Shown piece after piece: positions 1 through 5,282 of a DNA stretch of 39,587 nt. How positions within the stretch are numbered: the stretch's first letter is position 1; every line of letters starts with the position of its first letter. This DNA is from Bacteroidales bacterium. Its GTDB lineage: Bacteria; Bacteroidota; Bacteroidia; Bacteroidales; Bacteroidaceae. The stretch covers positions 1 through 39,587 of the forward strand of contig SFIS01000020.1 of the NCBI GenBank assembly GCA_004555245.1, in the 5' to 3' direction. The translations under genes and the position numbers were made by a program. A model generated the notes under the pieces. It had not been told where the DNA came from. It worked only from the letters and a program-made list of their open reading frames with translations, and did no database searches.

Positions 1-99
1 AGAGACTACCAAGAAACACAACAACTCACCATACACTGCTATCCGTGCTCTGTTCTAAGCACGGAGGGCAGCTGTATGCCTAATCGCTGAATAGTTACA
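1..99 (+). repeat. Left copy of 99-bp inverted terminal repeat
   Basis: Bases 1-99 are the exact reverse complement of bases 39489-39587. The repeat carries a perfect 8-bp stem (TCCGTGCT at 42-49, AGCACGGA at 58-65, 8-nt loop) and a small GGCA/TGCC stem at 68-80. Its inner boundary, read outward, is GTAACTATTCAGCG. The two inner flanks share only one further base and then diverge completely, so this looks like a true repeat edge. The repeat probably continues beyond the window. An insertion-sequence end is possible, since IS66-type ends start with GTAA, but no transposase is in view. Confidence 0.9.
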
Positions 100-134
100 A
101 TTTGCGGCGTGATTCGGCCAAATCATCAAAAATT

Positions 135-170
135 AGAAAATGAGAAAATGAGAAAATGAGAAAATGAGAG
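135..170 (+). repeat. 8-bp tandem array (AGAAAATG x4)
   Basis: Four perfect tandem copies of AGAAAATG run from 135 to 166, followed by a partial unit. The array sits immediately upstream of the small ORF at 174. A mirror-image array of CATTTTCT lies at 633-664, so the two could pair as a long foldback. Confidence 0.9.
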
Positions 171-173
171 ATC

Positions 174-338
174 ATGCGTATAATCAAACCTCCCCACGTC
201 AAAATGCGTGTATCAGACATAGCGGCATATTTCGGCACGGACACCAAACACGTCGAACAAGTGCTTAACGGCGATATGTCAGTAAAAGACGTCAACGCCA
301 TCGCCATACACGCAATAAGGGTTGGCTATGTAGTGTAA
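174..338 (+). CDS. Small HTH-like protein, 54 aa
   Basis: The reading frame ATG 174 to TAA 336-338 encodes 54 residues. Residues 13-33 (VSDIAAYFGTD...VLNG) look like the recognition-helix region of a LacI- or XRE-type helix-turn-helix: a short helix, a turn at FGTD, and a second helix ending in VLNG. No effector or oligomerisation domain follows. It could be a stand-alone mini-regulator or the remnant of a longer DNA-binding protein. The frame begins four bases after the AGAAAATG array and ends six bases before a decayed mobile element, so its borders are defined by repeats. No clear TAnnTTTG promoter was found. The HTH resemblance is from pattern only; no family is assigned. Confidence 0.4.
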   Translation: MRIIKPPHVKMRVSDIAAYFGTDTKHVEQVLNGDMSVKDVNAIAIHAIRVGYVV

Positions 339-343
339 ATAAC

Positions 344-539
344 TATGGTGGAAGTTTGATGTGCAAAAATTGAATCTCCTAATTCTGAAGTTCATGTTTG
401 TAGTTGTCGCGCTGAACCAAAGGTCGCCGGATGAAAGGAAAGGCAAAGCGCAAATGGGTATAGCCCAGGGTAGAGTGTAGCGACACCCTGGGTAAATCAG
501 GAACAGTTCCATTTGGGTACATCAAACTGCACACCCCTA
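344..539 (+). mobile_element. Decayed MITE-like element (copy A)
   Basis: Positions 353-416 match the left part of the intact element at 37121-37184 at 62 of 64 bases. Positions 461-492 match its palindrome at 37199-37230 at 31 of 32. The right end (about 519-539) is a slightly altered version of the 20-bp terminal repeat. The left end (344-360) is more degraded. The element is shorter than the 290-bp copy because the middle-right part is missing, and no target-site duplication is visible. It has no credible coding capacity. Confidence 0.75.
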
Positions 540-583
540 CTTTATGCTCTTATCTTTTCTCTATTTTTTACCTTTGGGTAGCT

Positions 584-611
584 CCCTGCTTCGTCGTGAG
601 ACGCGGCAGGG
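584..611. other. Hairpin CCCTGC/GCAGGG
   Basis: A 6-bp GC stem (584-589 with 606-611) with a 16-nt loop is followed on the + strand by GTTTCTCGTTTCTCG. It could terminate transcription arriving from the left, but the tail is not a clean T-run. Confidence 0.35.
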
Positions 612-624
612 GTTTCTCGTTTCT

Positions 625-664
625 CGTTTTCTCATTTTCTCATTTTCTCATTTTCTCATTTTCT
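625..664. repeat. 8-bp tandem array (CATTTTCT x4)
   Basis: Four perfect CATTTTCT units (633-664) follow one variant unit CGTTTTCT (625-632). It is the reverse complement of the array at 135-170. From here to about 897 I see no coding region or RNA gene; several frames are open for short distances but none has recognisable protein character. Confidence 0.9.
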
Positions 665-897
665 CATATTAGCGCATTGTCTTCGTCATTCATCTTATCC
701 CCAGACTGATATCCGACAACAATTTTTTCAACAATTTTCAGAGCATCCGCAGTACGGACAGTCTGCCGGCAACGTCATCGTGAAAACCGGATTGCGGCAC
801 ACGGCAGTCTCGCAGGGGGTGGGAGAGAAATGTCTCCGCCGGGGGCGGTGTAACAATCTCTTCATTCCGTTGTAACATTTTTGTAGCATCTGCGGGG

Positions 898-905
898 TAA
901 CTTTG
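898..905 (+). promoter_or_regulatory. Candidate -7 element TAACTTTG upstream of the ppk remnant
   Basis: TAACTTTG matches the Bacteroidetes sigma-ABfr -7 consensus TAnnTTTG, 28 bases before the ATG of the truncated ppk frame. No TTTG box lies at the normal 19-21-bp spacing; the nearest is at 880-883 (14 bp). The -33 half is therefore weak. Confidence 0.4.
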
Positions 906-933
906 CAGCATCATCCGAAAAAAACGGAAAGCC

Positions 934-1020
934 ATGCCAACACTGTCAGAAAAGAACTGTATCGAGCGCGACGTGTCGTGGATGCTGTTCAACAGGCGCA
1001 TCCTGGGCGAGGCGCAGCGG
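934..1020 (+). pseudogene. 5' remnant of polyphosphate kinase
   Basis: The frame starting at ATG 934 encodes about 29 residues, including ERDVSWMLFNRRILGEAQR. This is the conserved N-terminal start of PPK1, where family members read roughly (F)(K/N)R(D/E)(L/I)SW..FN.R(V/I)L.EA. After about position 1020 the similarity stops. The frame runs into GA/AC-rich repeat sequence and a palindrome, ending at 1176 with no PPK catalytic region. A full PPK1 is about 700 residues, so only about 4% of the gene is left. It lies directly upstream of a phosphate-selective porin, suggesting an ancestral phosphate-related gene pair. The assignment rests on one short motif. Confidence 0.6.
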
Positions 1021-1117
1021 ACATGGGGGGACGGGTGCTGTCTCCTTGTGGTAAGGAAGACAACAGGAACAACGGGAAGAACGGGAACAACCGTAAGAAC
1101 GGGACGATGTGTGCAAC

Positions 1118-1171
1118 GACCAGCCTGTAAGGCTGTACTAAGCGAGATTTGTATAACCTTACAGGCTGGTC
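1118..1171. repeat. Palindromic repeat (GACCAGCCTGTAAGG type)
   Basis: The 16-base arms 1118-1133 and 1156-1171 pair with one terminal mismatch and a 22-nt loop, then CTTTAATT follows on +. One arm plus the loop (1122-1149) recurs in inverted orientation at 3343-3370 at 27 of 28 bases. It lies 49 bases upstream of the porin start, so it may attenuate or terminate transcription arriving from the ppk remnant, or process the porin leader. Confidence 0.75.
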
Positions 1172-1220
1172 TTTAATTACATTAAACCTGAATAACGTAA
1201 AAAAAAAGAAAGGAAAAAAA

Positions 1221-2315
1221 ATGAAGAAACTATTTCTTGCGATGGCGTCACTCGCTGTCTGGGGGTATGTGCCGGCTGCGGGGCAGACGGTGGAGGAGAG
1301 GCTCGCCATGATAGAGGAGCGTATGGCTGCCGGGGAGCGGCGCACGGACTATCTACCGAAGATTCACGGCATACTGCGCGGAAAATACGAATACCAGCCG
1401 GAGATGGACGCATCGCGCTTTGAGGTGAGAAACGCGCGCCTGTCGGTGAACGGAGCCGTGACACGGCGGTCGGAATACAAGCTCGAGGTGGACCTGTGCG
1501 ACGAATCGCAGATAAAGATGAAGGATGCATGGGTGAGGCTGAAACCCGTCGGCACACTGCGCCTCACCGTGGGACAGCAGAGAATGCCGTTCTCCATCGA
1601 CGCGCACAGAAACCCGTCGGCACAGTATTTCGCTAACCGCAGCTTCATTGCCAAACAGGTGGGCGACATGCGCGACGTCGGCTTCCAGGCAGGATATGAC
1701 TTCTACAACGCAGGGAAACGGAAGGTGCTTGCTATGGATGCCGGAATATTCAACGGCTCGAACCTCGACGAGCAGAAGACGGCATGGTTTGCGTCGCCGG
1801 GGTATTCAGCACGACTGCAATGGTTCCCGACAAAGGAACTCGCCATCGTGCCCAGCGTGCAACACCAGCATATTGCCGATAGACAGGCAAGATACACATC
1901 GATAGACCTCGGGTCGTATATCGAGAAAGACGGATGGCACATCGAGGCGGAAGTGCTGCGGAAGTTTTACGCGCACAACGCCTTCGATAACTGCACCGCA
2001 CTGTCTTCAATGCTGGTTTACAGACATGAGATAAAGAAAGAGGAATGTTTCGTGCAGGCTGTCTCGGCTCTCGCGCGATATGACTATATGCAGGACCATT
2101 CGTCAGGAAAGAGCGGCATGGACGAAACGACAGGAAAACTCGTGCTGACCGACGCCGAACGGCACCGCATGACACTGGGCACCACGATATCCGTGAGCAA
2201 CAGATATTTCCCTACCGACATACGCCTGAACTACGAGAAATACTGGTATCCGCACGGCGGCGCGAAAGAGAGCGAGATGGACAAGATTGTCTGCGAACTG
2301 ATGATAAGGTTCTGA
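1221..2315 (+). CDS. Phosphate-selective porin (OprO/OprP family), 364 aa
   Basis: This is an outer-membrane beta-barrel porin of the OprO/OprP family, expected to pass phosphate or polyphosphate. The start at 1221 gives a good signal peptide (MKKLFLAMASLAVWGYVPAAG, then QTVEER) and follows an A-rich leader (AAAGAAAGGAAA). A short amphipathic segment after cleavage (residues about 22-45) is followed by alternating barrel strands such as LRGKYEYQPEMDASRFEVRNARL, the usual start of the barrel in this family. KDAWVRLKPVGTLRLTVGQQRMPFS is the characteristic first-hairpin region. It ends in the aromatic C-terminal residue F typical of outer-membrane barrels (CELMIRF). The gene follows a truncated ppk fragment and ends one base before the convergent gene on the other strand. 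A longer in-frame start at 1149 would lie inside the palindrome and is rejected. Confidence 0.85.
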   Translation: MKKLFLAMASLAVWGYVPAAGQTVEERLAMIEERMAAGERRTDYLPKIHGILRGKYEYQPEMDASRFEVRNARLSVNGAVTRRSEYKLEVDLCDESQIKMKDAWVRLKPVGTLRLTVGQQRMPFSIDAHRNPSAQYFANRSFIAKQVGDMRDVGFQAGYDFYNAGKRKVLAMDAGIFNGSNLDEQKTAWFASPGYSARLQWFPTKELAIVPSVQHQHIADRQARYTSIDLGSYIEKDGWHIEAEVLRKFYAHNAFDNCTALSSMLVYRHEIKKEECFVQAVSALARYDYMQDHSSGKSGMDETTGKLVLTDAERHRMTLGTTISVSNRYFPTDIRLNYEKYWYPHGGAKESEMDKIVCELMIRF

Positions 2316-2316
2316 T

Positions 2317-3231
2317 TCAACGCACGAAGACGTGGCGGAAGAGGCGGTGTGACCATACAAGCATCATAGCGAAGACAACACGCACACCGACAAGCAGAGG
2401 GGCGGAGATGCCGACAAGGGCAAAGACAATGGTGTCTTCGAGCAGCGAATGGTTCATGATGAGATGGTAGTTGACATCATTTGCCTCGCTGCGCGTAATG
2501 ATGCCCCGCTCCTCGAGCTCTACCATCACCGCCGACCCGTAACTGATGCCGAGGACATTGCCTACAAGCCACATATAGGCTGTCTCGGGAGGCAGTCCGA
2601 AGAGGCGCATCAAGGGAGCAAGCAGAGTGGAGAGGGGCTGGAGAAGAGAGTATGCCTCTATCAGCCGCTGGACAACCATGAGCGAATAGATGATGAGAAA
2701 GACTACGGCACTTATCTTCAACTGAGACAGTAGCCATGTCAGCATGACACGGGTGAAGGTGCTGTCGGCTGCTGCACCGATATAGATGAAGCGTTCGGCG
2801 GTATCAGGCAGCAGGCGGCTGACAACCGAGGCGCAGAGAAACGCCATAAAGATGCGCAGGAGACACATCTTCCAGAAAGAAGACCCCGTCTTGCGATTGA
2901 CGGCACATTCCATAGGGAGGGCATGGCATAAAGCTATCATCAGAGAGAGAACGGTAGCCTCTTTCACAGACAGCGGCATGGACATCATCGCAGCGATGCC
3001 GGCATAAGTGCCGGCCGCCGCACCGGAGATGAACGTGACTGACGACGCACCGGGAAGACCGAGATGCGAGAAGACGGGATTCAGGACGACGGCGATGCGT
3101 TCGAGCACTCCAAAATGCTGGAGTAAGGTGACGAGGAGAGAGACGGGAATCATCAGCTTCAGAAGCCATGACGCGCTGCGGACTGTTGCAGGCAAGGCTT
3201 GCCGAAGACTGTAGGAGAGATTCTTTTGCAT
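2317..3231 (-). CDS. Nucleoside-recognition (Gate) domain membrane protein, 304 aa
   Basis: A multi-pass inner-membrane protein with Gate-type (nucleoside recognition) character like SpmA/SpmB and YjiH. It has about eight hydrophobic segments, including LLKLMIPVSLLVTLLQHFG near the N terminus. The hallmark pattern is GASSVTFISGAAAGTYAGIAAM, followed by MIALCHALPMECAVNRKTG and a second half with WLVGNVLGISYGSAVMVELEE and NYHLIMNHSLLEDTIVFALVG. The two halves look like duplicated Gate domains. Substrate is unknown; transport or gating of a nucleoside-like or other small molecule is only a family-level guess. I chose the start at 3231 (MQKNLSYS) over 3255 because the extra residues are encoded in a dispersed GTTGAC-type intergenic repeat (3246-3260). 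It is convergent with the porin, with one base between stop codons. Confidence 0.75.
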   Translation of the reverse strand: MQKNLSYSLRQALPATVRSASWLLKLMIPVSLLVTLLQHFGVLERIAVVLNPVFSHLGLPGASSVTFISGAAAGTYAGIAAMMSMPLSVKEATVLSLMIALCHALPMECAVNRKTGSSFWKMCLLRIFMAFLCASVVSRLLPDTAERFIYIGAAADSTFTRVMLTWLLSQLKISAVVFLIIYSLMVVQRLIEAYSLLQPLSTLLAPLMRLFGLPPETAYMWLVGNVLGISYGSAVMVELEERGIITRSEANDVNYHLIMNHSLLEDTIVFALVGISAPLLVGVRVVFAMMLVWSHRLFRHVFVR

Positions 3232-3280
3232 AGATTCTTTTCGGGGAGTTGACAAGTTGATTCATGTGTGTTGCAATAAC

Positions 3281-3299
3281 CCCGGGACTGTGTCCCGGG
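3281..3299. repeat. Small GC-rich hairpin
   Basis: CCCGGGAC (3281-3288) and GTCCCGGG (3292-3299) form a perfect 8-bp stem with a 3-nt loop. It lies in the 450-bp gap between the Gate-domain gene and fucP, which contains no gene but is packed with palindromic repeats. Confidence 0.7.
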
Positions 3300-3342
3300 T
3301 TACGTCCGCATTACCTCCCTACGGTCAGTGGGTCCAAGGACA

Positions 3343-3370
3343 AATCTCGCTTAGTATAGCCTTACAGGCT
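3343..3370 (-). repeat. Inverted copy of the 1122-1149 repeat
   Basis: Twenty-seven of 28 bases match the reverse complement of 1122-1149, which is one arm and loop of the palindrome in front of the porin gene. The outer arm of the palindrome is not preserved here. Confidence 0.85.
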
Positions 3371-3397
3371 ATTCCCCTCACACCGTTCTCCGACGCA

Positions 3398-3464
3398 TTT
3401 TTACGACAACAGAGACAACAGGAACAACGGTCTGATTGTGAACTCTATGTTGCCTGTTGACAAC
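3398..3464 (+). repeat. Fragment shared with the 37111-37400 element
   Basis: Sixty-six of 67 bases match 37311-37377, the right interior part of the intact MITE-like element. Neither terminal inverted repeat is present here. This is either a deleted copy or a module that also occurs outside the element. Confidence 0.85.
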
Positions 3465-3480
3465 AACAAAAACAACTTTT

Positions 3481-3498
3481 ACCAGCCTAAAGGCTGGT
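3481..3498. repeat. Perfect small palindrome ACCAGCCT/AGGCTGGT
   Basis: An 8-bp stem with a 2-nt spacer. Its arms repeat the outer arms of the palindrome at 1118-1171. Confidence 0.75.
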
Positions 3499-3546
3499 TG
3501 CCACTTGAACCAACTTTTACGTTTGTCATGGACAATGCCCAATTAC

Positions 3547-3578
3547 ACCCAGGGTGCCGCTGCGCTCTACCCTGGGCT
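3547..3578 (-). repeat. Stand-alone copy of the ACCCAGGGT palindrome
   Basis: ACCCAGGGT and ACCCTGGGCT flank a 13-nt centre (GCCGCTGCGCTCT). In reverse complement this is the same palindrome found inside the MITE-like copies at 461-492 and 37199-37230. It is the third copy in the window and the only one outside an obvious element. Confidence 0.8.
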
Positions 3579-3681
3579 GTGTTCTTCTGCGCTTACAGCG
3601 CGTGCTGGTCAATATTTTTTCTGCGAACAAGTAGCCCTCGGATAGAGATGGTGGAGCGGCTGCCTCAACCAAGAAAATATA

Positions 3682-4986
3682 TCATGCCTTGCGCATACGG
3701 AAGCCGTAGGCTGCGACAACGACAAAGCAGATGAAGGGGAGGACGAAGCTGGCATTGACTGCGGGCATACCCCACACCGTGTCCATGTCAATGACGGCTG
3801 CCTGAAGAGGGGGAAGGACGGAGCCGCCGAGAATTGCCATTATCAGACCTGCCGCCCCGAACTTGGCGTCGTCGCCGAGACCCTCGAGGGCTATGCCGTA
3901 GATGGTAGGGAACATCAGCGACATGCATCCGCTGACACCGACGAGGCAATAGAGACCCAGACGGGAATCGAACGATATGACACCGACGACAAGCACCATG
4001 GCTATCGAACCGAAGATGAGGAGCATCAGTCCGGGATTGAGCCATTTCATGAGATAGGTGCAGACAAAGCGCGAGCAGATGAACAGCGCCATGGCGATGA
4101 TGTTGTACTGCTGCGAGAGAACCTCTGCCTGCTGCTCGCCCATGCCCTCGTTCATGAAGACACGTGTGCCGTACTGTATGATGAACGTCCAGCACATAAT
4201 CTGAGCACCGACATAGAAGAACTGCGCAATGACACCCTCGCGATAGTAGCGCAGTCGGAAGATGCGGCGCAGCGTGGGCAGGAAACTGATGTCGTGAGAG
4301 CGGTCGCCGTTATTCGGCATCCTGACCATGAGGATGACGACAAACATCACGGCGATGACGGCGGCAATGGCGACATACGGCGTGACGAGGACGGAGAGGT
4401 CGGAATCTTTCACGAGGTTGAACTCCGCCTCGTCGAGCAGCATGCGCTCTGAACTGTCGCGCGGGTCGAGCCTCGCCTGTATGAAGTTCATGGCGACGAA
4501 CATGCCGAGGATAGAGCCGCAGGGATTGAAACACTGGGCCATATTCAGACGCCTCGTGGCTGTGGCCTCTGAACCCATCGACAGGATGTAGGGATTGCAG
4601 CTTGTCTCAAGAAACGACAAGCCGCACGTGAGAATGAAATAGGCGGCGAGGAAGAAGGGATAGACTCCTATCTCTTTTGCAGGGAGAAAGAGGAAGGCAC
4701 CGACGGCATAGAGCCCGAGACCCATCAGCACGCCCGCCTTGTAGGAATAGCGGCGGATGAACATCGCGGCGGGAAACGCCATGGCGAAATAGCCGCCGTA
4801 GAACGCCACCTGGACTAAGGCTCCGTCGGTGACACTCATACGGAAGATTTTGGAGAATGCCTTGACCATAGGGTTCGTGATATCGTTGGCGAAACCCCAC
4901 AGGGCAAAACATGAGGTGATGAGAATGAAGGGAATCAGCATGCTGACACCGTCAAGGCGTAGAAGCCCGTCTTTATGGTTTTCCAT
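3682..4986 (-). CDS. fucP: L-fucose:H+ symporter FucP, 434 aa
   Basis: A major facilitator superfamily permease of the FucP family, importing L-fucose with protons across the inner membrane. It has 12 predicted hydrophobic segments. Family features include IPFILITSCFALWGFANDITNPMVKAF in the first helix, a long FLETSCNPYILSMGSEATATRRLNMAQCFNPCGSILG stretch in the first half, and a conserved MFPTIYGIALEGLGDDAKFGAAGLIMAILGGSVLPP motif near the C-terminal third. The 434-residue length is normal for the family. It is divergent from fkp across a 296-bp intergenic region, so uptake and activation of fucose are side by side. A candidate -7 box lies at 5030-5037. A FucP homologue for a related sugar cannot be excluded, but the fkp context favours fucose. 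Confidence 0.9.
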   Translation of the reverse strand: MENHKDGLLRLDGVSMLIPFILITSCFALWGFANDITNPMVKAFSKIFRMSVTDGALVQVAFYGGYFAMAFPAAMFIRRYSYKAGVLMGLGLYAVGAFLFLPAKEIGVYPFFLAAYFILTCGLSFLETSCNPYILSMGSEATATRRLNMAQCFNPCGSILGMFVAMNFIQARLDPRDSSERMLLDEAEFNLVKDSDLSVLVTPYVAIAAVIAVMFVVILMVRMPNNGDRSHDISFLPTLRRIFRLRYYREGVIAQFFYVGAQIMCWTFIIQYGTRVFMNEGMGEQQAEVLSQQYNIIAMALFICSRFVCTYLMKWLNPGLMLLIFGSIAMVLVVGVISFDSRLGLYCLVGVSGCMSLMFPTIYGIALEGLGDDAKFGAAGLIMAILGGSVLPPLQAAVIDMDTVWGMPAVNASFVLPFICFVVVAAYGFRMRKA

Positions 4987-5029
4987 TGATGAATAGGTTT
5001 ATGTTAGTCAGGTCTTTCATAATATCGTA

Positions 5030-5037
5030 CAAAATTA
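5030..5037 (-). promoter_or_regulatory. Candidate fucP -7 element TAATTTTG
   Basis: On the minus strand TAATTTTG fits the TAnnTTTG consensus, 44 bases upstream of the fucP start. No TTTG-like -33 box is seen at the usual spacing, so it is supported by one half only. Confidence 0.45.
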
Positions 5038-5192
5038 AGCATTATGTACCGGATTGAAGGAGAACGGCATCCGGATTTAAATCCTCTTCCGAAAAATTAG
5101 GATAAATTAAGGCATGCGCCTGCGTCTCACGGCGAGCACGGAAGAGAAGGAGGGATAAATCGGAACTTTTTACATTTTTTTATAAAGATATA

Positions 5193-5223
5193 TTGGCAGG
5201 CTGGAATTATTGTAGTAATTTTG
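5193..5223 (+). promoter_or_regulatory. fkp promoter (TTGG-N19-TAATTTTG)
   Basis: TTGG (5193-5196), 19 bases, then TAATTTTG (5216-5223) match the Bacteroidetes -33/-7 arrangement. The predicted leader to the fkp ATG (5283) is about 50 bases. The fkp and fucP promoters face apart from a shared region of about 300 bp, where a common regulator could bind; I see no clear operator. Confidence 0.6.
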
Positions 5224-5282
5224 CTGAAACATTAGTCTGACATACAAAAAGATAACAAGCTGACCACATAAACAATTGAAAT

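Noticed and set aside
738..1001. Possible minus-strand gene of 87 codons
   Set aside because: It covers the promoter and ppk remnant of the other strand and has no recognisable features.
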